From positions 4,030,001 through 4,094,000 of the forward strand of contig NZ_CP053452.2 of assembly GCF_013128195.2 (NCBI RefSeq): a stretch of 64,000 nucleotides of DNA, given 5' to 3'. Of this stretch, positions 50,625 through 59,548 are shown piece by piece. Every line of letters begins with the position of its first letter. The first letter of the stretch is position 1. This DNA is from Frigoriglobus tundricola. GTDB taxonomy: Bacteria; Planctomycetota; Planctomycetia; Gemmatales; Gemmataceae. The position numbers and the translations under genes were made by a program. The notes under the pieces were generated by a model. That model worked only from the letters and a program-made list of their open reading frames with translations. It was not told the origin of the DNA and searched no databases.

Positions 50625-52163
50625 TTAGTTACTGTTCGCCGCATCGAACGGGTTGCGGAGCCGCACTGCGTCCACTGCCTCTTTCGATTTCCGGTCGCCG
50701 CGGCGGAAGTACCACGCCAGCGCCCCGCCCGCGGCGGCCAGCGCCACCCCGCCGGCGATCACACTCTGAGTAAACGCGGTCCACGTCACCGGCGTTGGCC
50801 GGTCCGGGTCGGGCCTTGGGATCGGACTGTTGCCGATCAGGAGCGGGGCGTTCTTCCAGACGTGCTTGGTCTCATCGGTCGCGTCCTTTTCGGCCGACTC
50901 GTACCGCATCAGTTTGAACGAGTACCCGGCGAACGACACCCACTTGTTCACGCGCCCGTTCGGTTCGACACCGGCGAGCGGCTCCGTGAACACGACGCAC
51001 ACCGGGTGGCCGCCGGGCGTGTTGGCCGGCACGAGCCAGCCCTCGAACACCTGGTTGACGCCCGCCGCGCGCAGCTCGTTGTTCGATTCCATTCGGCGGA
51101 GCGAGATCAATCGCCCCTCCAATTTGACGCACGCCAGCTTGTAGTCCTTTCGGACGCCCAGGAACAGGTCGGCGAACTTCAGATCGTCCCGTGCGTGGTC
51201 CTCGAGCGTCTGGGCCGGGAACCGCGATGCGTGAATCAGAATCCGGTTATAGGCTTCGACCTCCGCCCACTGCTCCCCCTGCGGCGCGGTGCGGATCATG
51301 GGGGCGTCGTCCCGGATGAACTTGTACACCCGCACGTTGGGGTCGAGTGCGATCGGGTTGTCGCCGCTCGGTGCCGGTGGCCCGGCGGTCACGGTGACGC
51401 TCTTTCCGACCAGCACCGGCACGCCGACCACCGAGTTCGCCTGTTCGCCCGGCACGCTCATCGTTTTGAAGTAGTAGCCGCTCGCGGTGCCCCACGTTTC
51501 CGCGCCGTCCAGGTCGAGCCACTCCTTCGGCGCCTTCTGGCGAACGGCCGCGAGCGCATCGGGCAGGTCCGTGAAAACGATCGACACCGGTGTCAGGGGC
51601 GATTCGTCGATCGGAACGAGGCGCGCCTCGTACAGTTCCTTCACGCCGAAGTCCGGGTTGTCCCGGAAGAACAGCGGCGCGTCCAGTCGGCGCACGCACA
51701 TCAGCCGTCCGTCGAAGCGGAGCAACTCGCACCGGAACAGTGACCGCTGGGGCTTGAGCAGGTCCACCGGCGTGAGATCGCGGGCCGCGTACCGATCCAG
51801 TTCGGCCGCCGAGAACGTCCGCGCGTGCGTCACGAACTCGCACCACGCCAGGTACTCGTCCGGGTTGTCGGACTGCGCGGCGACCGGCTTGAAGTCTTCG
51901 ATGCGGTTGAAGATCGCCCGGTCTTTATTCAGCACGAATTTCTCGTGCGGTTGGCGCCCCTGTGCGTCGGCAGGGACCGGGTTCTCGTGATCCACCTTCT
52001 TGAGTTCGGAGCTGTTCTTGCTCGGGCTCAGACTCGTTGGCGGTTGAGCGGTCGCGGCCGGAAGTCCGCACACGGCCCCGAACACCGCAACAGACGCGAT
52101 CAGCGCAGCGAGTGCGGTCGTTCGGGTCTGTACACGCGGGGAGTGTTCGAGCCGAGCCGACAT
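50625..52163 (-). CDS. membrane-anchored periplasmic protein with internal duplication, unknown function
   Basis: 512 residues. An N-terminal signal/anchor (ALAALIASVAVFGAVCGLPA) leads to an extracytoplasmic part. One C-terminal membrane helix (VIAGGVALAAAGGALAWYF) ends in a basic tail. The middle contains two similar halves: DLTPVDLLKPQRSLFRCELL with LDAPLFFRDNPDFGVKELYE, and DLKFADLFLGVRKDYKLACV with SNNELRAAGVNQVFEGWLVP. Each is followed by a VSIVFTDLP / VCVVFTEPL segment. GGAGGA before ATG 52161-52163 supports this start. It lies in the exbB-exbD-exbD operon, so it may be an envelope partner of that motor complex. The function is unknown. Confidence 0.7.
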   Translation of the reverse strand: MSARLEHSPRVQTRTTALAALIASVAVFGAVCGLPAATAQPPTSLSPSKNSSELKKVDHENPVPADAQGRQPHEKFVLNKDRAIFNRIEDFKPVAAQSDNPDEYLAWCEFVTHARTFSAAELDRYAARDLTPVDLLKPQRSLFRCELLRFDGRLMCVRRLDAPLFFRDNPDFGVKELYEARLVPIDESPLTPVSIVFTDLPDALAAVRQKAPKEWLDLDGAETWGTASGYYFKTMSVPGEQANSVVGVPVLVGKSVTVTAGPPAPSGDNPIALDPNVRVYKFIRDDAPMIRTAPQGEQWAEVEAYNRILIHASRFPAQTLEDHARDDLKFADLFLGVRKDYKLACVKLEGRLISLRRMESNNELRAAGVNQVFEGWLVPANTPGGHPVCVVFTEPLAGVEPNGRVNKWVSFAGYSFKLMRYESAEKDATDETKHVWKNAPLLIGNSPIPRPDPDRPTPVTWTAFTQSVIAGGVALAAAGGALAWYFRRGDRKSKEAVDAVRLRNPFDAANSN

Positions 52164-52397
52164 GGCGTTTCCTCCAACACTCCATTCGACGGTCAACACC
52201 GGGGTAAGTTCCGGGTTTCGCGCGAGTTTCTCCCACCCGGTCATTGTTCCACGCCATTGCGACGCGGTCAACGGCGCGAATGTCGAAGTCGGCAAAGGAC
52301 TTCGGGCGAACTGGAGCGCACCGGAAATGCGGTCGAGGGGCGACGCCCGGCGGAACGGGTGCGGTGCGGAGGTTCGGTCGGAACGGGTTTCGGGCCG

Positions 52398-52907
52398 TCA
52401 GCGTTTGTTCTTCTCGATGGGTACGGGCGAGATGTCGGTGAAGCCGTTGCGGACGCCGGTGTCCACCAGTTGCACCACATAAGCCTGGAGCAGCTTATCG
52501 CCGCACTCGAGTGTCAACTTGCCGGTCTTGCCCTGGGCGGCCAGTTGTGCGGCGATCTTCTTGAGTTCGTCGCGATAGGTTTCCACATTCGAACCGAGGT
52601 CCGTGCCCTTGGCGTCGGCCGAGCCTTCTTCCGTCACGTTCATTTGCGCGATGGTGCCGTTGTCGGCCGCCAGCACCCGGACGATGTAGTGTTTCGGTTT
52701 GTTGTCGTCGAACGGACTGATGACGGCGTTATTGTCCCCACCGGCGTCTTTCGGCAGCGTGAGGGCGATCTGGCCCTCGGTGTCGGCGGGCTTGAAGGTC
52801 ATGATGAAGAACGCGAGCAACTGGAACGACATGTCCAGCATCGGCGTGATGGGCAGATCCGGCTCTACGAAGTCGGTGCCCTGGCGGTGGCGGTCGTGCT
52901 TCAGCAT
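52398..52907 (-). CDS. ExbD/TolR family protein (second copy)
   Basis: 169 residues. The single N-terminal membrane helix, with [20 protein letters not shown], contains the conserved aspartate of ExbD/TolR proteins (PMLDM). A periplasmic domain follows, ending in [20 protein letters not shown]. Together with ExbB this makes a proton-driven motor that passes energy from the inner membrane to envelope proteins. It differs clearly from the next copy upstream, so the complex may contain a mixed ExbD pair. The start is ATG 52905-52907. It is part of the exbB-exbD-exbD run. Confidence 0.9.
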   Translation of the reverse strand: MLKHDRHRQGTDFVEPDLPITPMLDMSFQLLAFFIMTFKPADTEGQIALTLPKDAGGDNNAVISPFDDNKPKHYIVRVLAADNGTIAQMNVTEEGSADAKGTDLGSNVETYRDELKKIAAQLAAQGKTGKLTLECGDKLLQAYVVQLVDTGVRNGFTDISPVPIEKNKR

Positions 52908-53026
52908 GACGGTTCCTTACGCGTCGCGTCCCCGGCGCGGGTTCTCGTGGGGCACACTGCTGATTGAGGGCGCCCGATGTTCTTGCACCGACCGGCGAAT
53001 GCCGGTCCCGATTCACACGGTCCGTG

Positions 53027-53518
53027 TCACACGTCGCCGCGGCCGACAATGGCCCGCAGTTGCACCCGGAGGTAGTCGGCCCTGCGGCACGCTTTCATGA
53101 TGGCGTAGGTCTTTTCGAACGGGCACTCTTTGTGAACGCGGAGGATGATGACCGACCGCAGCGGTTTATCGGCGTTCGCCGGTCCGGCTGCGGTCTTGTC
53201 CTCCCTGGCCCGGCGCTTCAGGAATGTTTCAAGTTGGGCCGGGTTGTCCAGGGTGGAAACCACGTTCCCTTCGGAGTCCTTGTACTGGTCGCTCGGGGTG
53301 AGGATCACCCGGCCCTGCTCGTTCACGTTCAAATAAATGGCGTACTCCTCGGCCTTGTCGAGCGATTTGGCCGCGATCGCCTCGGGGAGTTTGATCTCCA
53401 CGTTCGTCTGGTCCATGACGAAGTTGGCGCAGAGCATGAAGAACATCACCAGCTGCAACACGAGGTCGAGCAGCGGGGTGAAGTTCGGCTCGCACTTGTC
53501 GCTGGGGCCGTGGCTCAT
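53027..53518 (-). CDS. ExbD/TolR family protein (first copy)
   Basis: 163 residues. The membrane helix is PNFTPLLDLVLQLVMFFMLC with the conserved aspartate of the family (PLLDL). The periplasmic portion includes NVEIKLPEAIAAKSLDKAEE and the end YAIMKACRRADYLRVQLRAI. It lies just downstream of exbB. The next ExbD gene follows after 119 bp. ATG at 53516-53518. A stretch of GGACAGAGGAC-like short repeats lies between it and exbB, and makes the gap longer than usual within an operon. Confidence 0.9.
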   Translation of the reverse strand: MSHGPSDKCEPNFTPLLDLVLQLVMFFMLCANFVMDQTNVEIKLPEAIAAKSLDKAEEYAIYLNVNEQGRVILTPSDQYKDSEGNVVSTLDNPAQLETFLKRRAREDKTAAGPANADKPLRSVIILRVHKECPFEKTYAIMKACRRADYLRVQLRAIVGRGDV

Positions 53519-53635
53519 GGGAACCAGGGGACAGAGGACGGGGAACAGGAGACAGAGGACAGGAACCAGGAAACGACAGAGGCCGGAATTGCAGATGAAT
53601 CCGCCCTGTGTTCTCAGTCCCTGTCCCTTAACCGA

Positions 53636-54478
53636 TCAGCGCGTGACCGCCGGCGGGGCGGTGGTGGGAGCCGGGCCGGGGCCGGCCGGCGCGGCCGGGC
53701 TGCCCGGAGCCTTCTTCGAGTTGTGGTACATCTGCGTGAGCAGGTCGTCGGCGATGTGGCCGGTGTCCATGCACACGCGGGTGATGCGGTTCCGGTAGAA
53801 GGCGTTGAAGAAGATCGCGGGCACCGAGATCGCGACCCCGAACAGAGTCACCACGAGGGCGTGCGAGATCCCGTCGGCCAGTTTGGCCGGGTTCACCTGG
53901 GTGCCGGCGGTGGCGAGAACGGAGAACGACTGGATCATGCCCCACACGGTGCCGACCAGCCCGAGCATCGGTCCGACCGTCGCGATGACCGCGTTGTAGT
54001 TGTTCTTCTGCTCCTTGTCGCTCCGGATGCTCTCCAGGGTGTTCAAGGCCGCCTCACGGGCGTCCTCGAGGCCGTACTGGAGGCGGCTCATCCCGGCGGT
54101 GAGGACCTGGCCGAGGAACGACGGGTCGTTCCGCGCCATGTCGAAGGCTTCCTTGAACTTGCGCTTGTTGACGGTGTCGGTGAACTCGTCCACGAAACCG
54201 GGCGGGATGGCCGAACTCATGCGGAGGTCGAGGAACAGCAGCACCACCAGCGCGAGCATGGCGATCGAGATCGCCAGCAGCATCGGGCCGAACACGGGGC
54301 CGAGGGACTTGAGCAGGAACCAGACGAGGTTGCCGCCGGTTTGTTGCTCGCCGCCACCGGTGGGAGCATCGTCCGCGGCAGCCGCCACGTTCGCAAACAC
54401 CAAGGTGACGGCGAGGGCCGTGCCGATCGCGAACAGGAACCGGGCGGCGGAGAGGGATCGCGAGGACGTGCGGGTCAT
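53636..54478 (-). CDS. ExbB/TolQ/MotA family proton-channel protein
   Basis: 280 residues. After a signal-like segment (LFAIGTALAVTLVFANVAAA) come three membrane regions: PMLLAISIAMLALVVLLFLD, and the pair around NAVIATVGPMLGLVGTVWGM and DGISHALVVTLFGVAISVPA, the MotA/TolQ/ExbB signature. It forms the pentameric stator through which protons flow and works with the two ExbD proteins. A Pro/Ala-rich tail ends the protein. It is the first gene of the operon; 254 bp upstream contain its promoter region, without an obvious consensus. Confidence 0.92.
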   Translation of the reverse strand: MTRTSSRSLSAARFLFAIGTALAVTLVFANVAAAADDAPTGGGEQQTGGNLVWFLLKSLGPVFGPMLLAISIAMLALVVLLFLDLRMSSAIPPGFVDEFTDTVNKRKFKEAFDMARNDPSFLGQVLTAGMSRLQYGLEDAREAALNTLESIRSDKEQKNNYNAVIATVGPMLGLVGTVWGMIQSFSVLATAGTQVNPAKLADGISHALVVTLFGVAISVPAIFFNAFYRNRITRVCMDTGHIADDLLTQMYHNSKKAPGSPAAPAGPGPAPTTAPPAVTR

Positions 54479-54732
54479 ACAGCGAGTCCTGGAAGGAGTC
54501 GGTTGTTCGTTGACGGGTTACCGTCCGGGCCGGGGCGAGGTGTCCCGTTTGGACTCAGCTCCCGAACAGAAAGTTCCGGCAAAAGTTGAACAAAATCGCC
54601 GGTCCGCTGCCCCGGGCGAGGGCGGGTCCGCGATCGGGCTGTCGGAACGGGGGCGAGTACCGTTATGTGTGTATTAGGACGCTTTGCGACCGGCTGCGTC
54701 AAGAAGGAATGGATAAAAACGTGACCGCCGGG

Positions 54733-55119
54733 TCAGTGGGCTCGTTGAACGGGTGGCGTGGCCCGGAGGATAGTTCCCCGGTCGTCCGCGGTCAGGAAAA
54801 AGCTGTAGGGGATCGCGACCCCGCCGCCGTCGTCACCGACGAAAATGTTCACCCGGAAGTGGTCGGACCACAGCGGCGTCACGGACACCCGGAGCAACTG
54901 AGGCGGTCGCCCGAGTGCCCGGAGCAGGTTCGCCTGGATCGCTGCGACCCGCCGCTGCTCGGCGGACAACGGTAGGGCCACCACGGATTCATTGGGGGGA
55001 GAGACCGGCGGAAGGGGCGGCTCGGCCATCGCAGAGATCCAGTTCGAGTGGAAGTCCGAAGTACCCACCCGGAGTGGGGGCACGTCGCTGGTCCGACGTA
55101 ACGGCGTCGAGGCATCCAT
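54733..55119 (-). CDS. hypothetical protein, 128 residues
   Basis: Small soluble protein. The C-terminal half (LLRVSVTPLWSDHFRVNIFV, VAIPYSFFLTADDRGTILRA) has a strand-rich pattern like a small alpha-beta domain. The N-terminus is Pro/Ser-rich and poorly defined; a later in-frame ATG at 55027-55029 would remove 30 residues. No signal peptide is visible. It lies between the exb operon and a repressor gene and belongs to no recognised family. Codon use and the clean frame favour a real gene. Confidence 0.5.
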   Translation of the reverse strand: MDASTPLRRTSDVPPLRVGTSDFHSNWISAMAEPPLPPVSPPNESVVALPLSAEQRRVAAIQANLLRALGRPPQLLRVSVTPLWSDHFRVNIFVGDDGGGVAIPYSFFLTADDRGTILRATPPVQRAH

Positions 55120-55689
55120 CAGCGGCCTTCAATTATAGGACAGGTGGCGGTGCACCTGTCCGCAGAACGCTCCGATTCTTCGCCGCGGTTCACTCGGGCG
55201 GAAAATGAGTCCGCCCGGATCGGGGAAGCGAGGGCGCAGGGCGACCTCACCCGATCCGGGCGGTGTTCCGAGGGCAAACCGGAACGTGTCTTCAAAAAGA
55301 CAGTAACTGCATCGTCGTGAGAGTGGGAAACTCACGACGCGAGCGTACAAAACAAATCCGAGCGAGTGGGGCTAGATGTGGAAGCAAGACCCGTACCTAA
55401 TGCCAGGGAAAAGATGGGGTATTTCGCAAGTTGTTGGATATTCTGCATTTACGATTAGATGTGGAGATCGATTTGAAGTTACGGAAGCGGAGCTAACTGT
55501 CGCGAAACCCGACAACCGACCGATGCGCGCCGAAAATTCCGGCGGAGAGAATTGACGTGCTTTATCTTACAGCCTAATATTCCTTCAGACCGGCCGCGGT
55601 CTCCAAACTGAATGGGCGACAGTTTGGTGCATCGCGGTCGGTCTTTTTTTGCGCTCACTCTGAACACGTCATTCTTTGTGTTCTGCTGG
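55120..55689. other. long intergenic region with a terminator-like structure
   Basis: 570 bp without a convincing protein gene. The part 55370-55560 is unusually A/T-rich for this genome and could be of foreign origin. A two-stem hairpin with seven T lies at 55587-55650 on the plus strand (listed separately) and would end a transcript coming from the left, so a small RNA gene may exist here. Confidence 0.4.
55587..55650 (+). terminator. intrinsic terminator or end of a small RNA
   Basis: The outer stem AGACCGGCCGCG (55587-55598) pairs with CGCGGTCGGTCT (55633-55644) with one G-U pair. The inner stem CCAAACTG (55603-55610) pairs with CAGTTTGG (55620-55627). Seven T follow directly (55644-55650). 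This is the strongest rho-independent signal in the window, yet no protein gene on the plus strand ends just before it. Confidence 0.75.
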
Positions 55690-56313
55690 TCAGATTTTTC
55701 GAATCACATTTTTCAAAACACCAAGAAACCGAAACGGAACGAGCTTGATGTCGATCACGTAAGGTGGTCGGTCCCCGTTACACGGTTCGAGCAGCACGCC
55801 TTTCCGGGTCTTCCGCACGAGCCGCTTGCAGAGCATCTCCTCGCCGACGAGTGCGACCACGACACACCCCTCTGGCGGGTCCGGGTCCTCGGCGACGACA
55901 AGGAGATCGCCGTCCGCGATGTGAGCGTCGATCATCGAATCGCCGCGCGCGCGAAACACCGCCGCGTCGGTGGCCTTCAGGTACGCCCGGAGATCGATCG
56001 TCTCGTCCCGGTCCTCCGGCTCACGCGGTTCCCCGCACGACACCGCCCCGCGGAACGGTAAGACCAAATCACTTTGTGCCCCAGGGAGTTCAAGCACGCG
56101 CGGTCGGCCCGGGGCGCGCACCCCCACTTCGTCCCGTTTCAATCGCCCGAGGCGAACCAGGCGGTCACAGTTCCGTTTGGCGTTGTTCGGGTGCGGGAGC
56201 CCCAGGTGCGCTCCGATTTCGACGTAGCTCGGCGGCCGACCGTGGGCCGCCGCATACGCGCGCACGAACGCCAGCGCCGTGCGGTCCGGTTCCGAGAGCG
56301 CGTCATCGGCCAT
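55690..56313 (-). CDS. LexA-like (S24) transcriptional repressor
   Basis: 207 residues. The N-terminal winged-helix part (LSEPDRTALAFVRAYAAAHG then RPPSYVEIGAHLGL) resembles LexA. The C-terminal S24 self-cleaving peptidase domain has the serine in RARGDSMIDAHIADGDLL (about residue 119) and the lysine in EMLCKRLVRK (about 159). The predicted cleavage site is Cys-Gly (VSCGEP) instead of the usual Ala-Gly. RecA-stimulated self-cleavage would release target genes after DNA damage. A dyad TGATA-n7-TATCA lies 54 bp upstream of the ATG and may be its own operator. GAGG precedes ATG 56311-56313. Confidence 0.88.
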   Translation of the reverse strand: MADDALSEPDRTALAFVRAYAAAHGRPPSYVEIGAHLGLPHPNNAKRNCDRLVRLGRLKRDEVGVRAPGRPRVLELPGAQSDLVLPFRGAVSCGEPREPEDRDETIDLRAYLKATDAAVFRARGDSMIDAHIADGDLLVVAEDPDPPEGCVVVALVGEEMLCKRLVRKTRKGVLLEPCNGDRPPYVIDIKLVPFRFLGVLKNVIRKI

Positions 56314-56366
56314 GAGGGGCCTCGATACGATTTTTATCCTGCGTGGCTTGACCGCTTGCGGGGCTG

Positions 56367-56383
56367 TGATAATAATCGTATCA
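56367..56383. promoter_or_regulatory. candidate operator dyad upstream of the LexA-like gene
   Basis: TGATAATAATCGTATCA is an inverted TGATA...TATCA pair separated by seven bases. It lies between the LexA-like gene and the divergent small HTH gene, in the shared upstream region, and could control both. Confidence 0.5.
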
Positions 56384-56566
56384 TGCCCGGCCGGTGGTTC
56401 ACAACCCCGGCTGGTCCTTTCCACCGGGCGCGTCCCGCCCCGATCCCCACGCTTCAATCCGGCTGGAACTCTCCTCACCCGGCACCCAAATATCAAACGA
56501 ACAAATCGTTGCTGATTCGTTCACTTGATGACGGGAATTGAGACTTATCACCCAGAGCGTGTTTCC

Positions 56567-56818
56567 ATGCCCAAACGGCCGCGTACCGAGATCGCCCGTG
56601 CGGTTCTGCGCCTCGCAAATGAGCCCCTTCAACCCGTCGCGGCCCTGGCCGGTGAGGTCGGTGTGAATGAGCGCTCCCTGGTTCGTTGGATCACGCAGGG
56701 GCGCTCGGGGGTCCATCTCGACGGAGTTCATCGCCCCGGCCTCGGGTGGCTCACGAGTGCAGCGGCGCTGCGGCGGTTCGACGCGGAGAGTCGAACGCCG
56801 GAGGGTCGAAACTCGTGA
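56567..56818 (+). CDS. small helix-turn-helix / DUF1580-like protein
   Basis: 83 residues. ARAVLRLANEPLQPVAALAG then EVGVNERSLVRWITQGRSGV resembles the helix-turn-helix of excisionase-like or DUF1580 proteins. The following beta-hairpin part VHLDGVHRPGLGWLTSAAAL then RRFDAES fits the DUF1580 layout, in which a strand pair follows the recognition helix. It probably binds DNA. ATG 56567 is chosen as the start; 42 bp upstream there is another in-frame ATG. It is divergent from the LexA-like repressor, and a small cysteine-containing gene follows 51 bp downstream. Confidence 0.65.
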   Translation: MPKRPRTEIARAVLRLANEPLQPVAALAGEVGVNERSLVRWITQGRSGVHLDGVHRPGLGWLTSAAALRRFDAESRTPEGRNS

Positions 56819-56869
56819 CACTTCGGCACATTTGGGTCTCACCGAAGCACACTTTGAGGGGCACTTCTC

Positions 56870-57022
56870 ATGTCGCAGAGCGGTCCGCGCGCGCCGCAGC
56901 ACCCGTTACCCCTGAAGCCCGGACAGCGGCGCGTCCGGTGCTTGGGTCCGGCCCCGCGCGAACACACGTTTGTGTCCGCATCGCCCGCCGAGCGGGTCTG
57001 CCCGCGGTGCCGGCGGCTCTAA
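56870..57022 (+). CDS. 50-residue zinc-knuckle-like protein
   Basis: Small gene below the usual length limits. It encodes MSQSGPRAPQ..., a basic Pro/Arg-rich start, then VRCLGPAPREHTFVSASPAE and RVCPRCRRL. The spacing C-x5-REH-TF...RVCPRC resembles small planctomycete proteins with a zinc knuckle (Cys, His, Cys-x2-Cys). A strong GAGGGG ribosome site lies eight bases before ATG 56870. It follows the small HTH protein, possibly as a two-gene unit. Its role is unknown; RNA or DNA binding is possible. Confidence 0.6.
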   Translation: MSQSGPRAPQHPLPLKPGQRRVRCLGPAPREHTFVSASPAERVCPRCRRL

Positions 57023-57478
57023 ACCGTGTTGCGTCTGAGCCTGCAACGGGTCGTGTTACTGGTGGCGCCGTCGGAGTGATACGCGACCACGCACGGGCGC
57101 AGGAGCGCCCCGTTTCCCAAAGCGGTGCCCGGTCCGGGGCCGGCCGCGTGGCAGACGGTCCCGTGGCGCGGGTCGCCCGCCGATGGGCGCGAGCACCGTC
57201 GCCGGCGCACATGCTGTGGTGTGAGTGTTCGTACCGCGGCACGGCTCTCACATTTGTCGAGTGGTGGCTCATCTGCGAAAGTAAGGCGAATGCGCCAACC
57301 GGGCCGGATGCGAGCGGCAAGAAAATGAGGAGGTTTTACGGTTAGGCGTTTTGTCTTGACAAACACACACGCCAGATTCAGTATGTCGGTGTCATTAAAA
57401 GCGTGGGACGATTCTCGTCTCGCCCCACAGAACGCGCTCGCGCGTTCCTCCTATCCTCCTATTCTCCCGGAGGTCCGT
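57023..57478. other. long intergenic region with a candidate promoter
   Basis: 456 bp without a convincing gene. A short open frame at its right part lacks a ribosome site and similarity to anything recognised. At the right end lies a -35/-10 like pair (57356-57384, listed separately) that may drive the DUF1559 gene. Confidence 0.35.
57356..57384 (+). promoter_or_regulatory. candidate sigma-70-type promoter of the DUF1559 gene
   Basis: TTGACA (57356-57361), a 17-base spacer and CAGTAT (57379-57384), 94 bp upstream of ATG 57479. The -35 is a perfect consensus; the -10 matches at four of six positions. Confidence 0.5.
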
Positions 57479-58447
57479 ATGGTCCGCTCCCGTCATTCGT
57501 CCGCGCCCCGCGTGCGGACGGGGTTCACGCTCATCGAGTTACTCGTCGTCATCGCGATCATCGCCATCCTGATCGGCCTGCTGCTGCCGGCCGTCCAGAA
57601 GGTCCGCGAGGCCGCCGCGCGGATGAAGTGCAGCAACAACCTCAAGCAGCTCTCGCTGGCCTACCACGCCTACCACGACGCCATCGGCTATTTGCCGATG
57701 GGCAGCAGCGGTCCCATGATCAGCAACGGCAACTTCCCGTCCGGGTGGAGCGATCCCTATTACGGGAGCTTCCTGCCGTTCGGGCACTTCAGTTGGGCCG
57801 CGGTCGTCCTGCCCTATGTCGAAGCGGGCAACCTCTTCAACGCGATCAACTTCAACGCCCCCGCTTACGCCACGGCCATCTACGAGGACCTCGGCGGCGG
57901 CGGCGCGCCGACCAACCGCGGGCCGGCGGGCGACCCGTCGAACCAGTTCGCCGCGACCAACATGCCGAAGCTGTTCACCTGCCCGTCGTCGCCGCGCGGG
58001 ACGACGGACCCGAACAGTAACACGCAGAAGGACTACGGCGTCAACGGCGGCACCGGGGCGTGCTGCCCCGAGCGCACCTCGGCGGGCATGGACGGCGTGG
58101 CGTGGGTCAACGGGAAGGTCCGGCTGACCGATATCACCGACGGCACCAGCAGCACGTTCCTCCTGCTTGAGAAGTCCAACTATCAGGACCAGAGCTGGCT
58201 GCCCGACACCTACGGGTCCAATCACTTCTTGTTCGTTCACCACCCGTCGCAGGGTTACGTTCAGGGCTACACGCTGCCGAACGTCGACGCGTTCAACAAC
58301 CGCGGGCCGCAGGGCTACCACATCGGCGGCGTGCTGGTTTCGATGGGTGACGGGCACGTCCAGTACGTCTCGAACAGCATCTCGGGGGGCACCTACACGG
58401 CCCTCTTCACCCGGGCCAATGGCGACATCCCCGGGAGCGATTTCTGA
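57479..58447 (+). CDS. DUF1559 domain protein with pilin-like N-terminus (second copy)
   Basis: 322 residues. The prepilin-like N-terminus is [20 protein letters not shown], followed by [20 protein letters not shown] and [20 protein letters not shown]. The C-terminal motif is [17 protein letters not shown], the usual MGDGHV/LGDGSV motif of the family. It is related to, but clearly different from, the copy at 28.3 kb. A GGAGG ribosome site precedes ATG 57479. A lipoprotein gene follows, repeating the pairing seen at 28.3 kb. A surface or fibre role is inferred from the pilin-like signal. Confidence 0.9.
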   Translation: MVRSRHSSAPRVRTGFTLIELLVVIAIIAILIGLLLPAVQKVREAAARMKCSNNLKQLSLAYHAYHDAIGYLPMGSSGPMISNGNFPSGWSDPYYGSFLPFGHFSWAAVVLPYVEAGNLFNAINFNAPAYATAIYEDLGGGGAPTNRGPAGDPSNQFAATNMPKLFTCPSSPRGTTDPNSNTQKDYGVNGGTGACCPERTSAGMDGVAWVNGKVRLTDITDGTSSTFLLLEKSNYQDQSWLPDTYGSNHFLFVHHPSQGYVQGYTLPNVDAFNNRGPQGYHIGGVLVSMGDGHVQYVSNSISGGTYTALFTRANGDIPGSDF

Positions 58448-58620
58448 TCGGAGCGAGCGGCCGGGATTCGGGCGCGTGGTCACTCGTCTGCGAGCGACCA
58501 CGCCGTCAATTCCGCATATCAAGGGCGATTCGCTCCGCGCGTCGCCCACCGTTCTGTTCCGATGGACCGCGTCCGTCGGTTCCTATACGTTTCGACACCC
58601 CCTTATAACAGACCCGAGCG

Positions 58621-59046
58621 ATGAACCCCTACACCCATCGTTTCTTCGCGCTCCTTATTTTGGGCGTGTTCGTGCTGGCGGGATGCGGCGGCGCCGACAA
58701 ACCCGTTCGCGTCTCCGGAGTCGTCCGTTCCAAGGGCAAGCCCGTGCCCGATCTGGTCGTTCACTTCCTGCCGGAAAAGGGGCGCGAGAGTACCGGAATC
58801 ACCGACAACTCCGGGGCATTCGTTCTCAAGTACGGTCAGGACACGGAAGGTGCCGTTCGGGGTAAGCACAAGGTGTTCGTCGATTACCGGCCGCACGACG
58901 CCAAGCAGGAGGCCGAGATCGCGATGGGTAAGGCGGGTCATTCACCCGAAATGAAGTCGCTCCTGACCAAATACAGCAAAAAGGCGTCCACCCTGACCTA
59001 CGAAGTGACACAAGACGGCCAGGAGATTCCGATCGAGTTGGAGTGA
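58621..59046 (+). CDS. small lipoprotein, carboxypeptidase-regulatory-like
   Basis: 141 residues. The signal peptide FFALLILGVFVLAGCGGADK has the lipobox LAGC (Cys about residue 22). Then VRVSGVVRSKGKPVPDLVVH and NSGAFVLKYGQDTEGAVRGK have the beta-sandwich pattern of planctomycete lipoproteins that often follow DUF1559 genes. The C-terminus has the usual EIPIELE-type end. An internal Lys-rich helix (KSLLTKYSKKASTL) stands out. The gene lies 173 bp downstream of the second DUF1559 gene. Confidence 0.85.
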   Translation: MNPYTHRFFALLILGVFVLAGCGGADKPVRVSGVVRSKGKPVPDLVVHFLPEKGRESTGITDNSGAFVLKYGQDTEGAVRGKHKVFVDYRPHDAKQEAEIAMGKAGHSPEMKSLLTKYSKKASTLTYEVTQDGQEIPIELE

Positions 59047-59207
59047 CGGGTGTTGTGGGGCAGCCTTGTGTGTCTCGGGTGAATATGTCAACGCTACGGG
59101 CATGACGGGCCGGAGGAGAACCTTCCGGTCCGCATTTGCTGAGGACCTCCCGGCGAGCGGCGCCCGCCCACCCGTTCGCCAAAACACCTATTCCGAACGA
59201 TACCTCC

Positions 59208-59498
59208 ATGAAATTCGCCGCCGTGATCGAGTACAGTCAGGACAAGGTGTTGGTGGACACACACCGCCCGGCGCACCGGGCGTACCTGGCGACTCTGATC
59301 GAGCAGAACCAGCTCTTCGCGGCCGGTCCGACGGACGACGGCTTCGGCGCGCTCATCATCTACGAAGCCGATTCGGCCGAGACGGTGGAATCGCTCATCA
59401 AGAGCGACCCGTTCTTCGCGGCCAGCGTGTTTCTGAAGTGGACCGTCCGCCCGTGGAAGATGGGGCTCTTCAACGCGAATCTGGCCCCGAAAGCGTGA
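59208..59498 (+). CDS. YciI family protein
   Basis: 96 residues matching the YCII-related ferredoxin-like fold: MKFAAVIEYSQDKVLVDTHR then PAHRAYLATLIEQNQLFAAG, with the conserved HR...HR-YL pattern and the end FLKWTVRPWKMGLF. The conserved histidine/aspartate pair of the family (VDTHRPAHRAY) is present. Such proteins are small dimers, possibly active in peroxide or catabolic chemistry; the substrate is unknown. ATG 59208 is taken because it begins the domain. It stands between the lipoprotein gene and a Y1 transposase gene. Confidence 0.88.
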   Translation: MKFAAVIEYSQDKVLVDTHRPAHRAYLATLIEQNQLFAAGPTDDGFGALIIYEADSAETVESLIKSDPFFAASVFLKWTVRPWKMGLFNANLAPKA

Positions 59499-59548
59499 GG
59501 TGGGCGCGGTACGGTGAACGTAGCCACAACTCCGGCCGGAGAGATGCG

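Noticed and set aside
53519..53635. GGACAGAGGAC short repeats before the first exbD gene
   Set aside because: Imperfect and very short, without inverted structure or clear borders; noted only as the reason for a longer gap.
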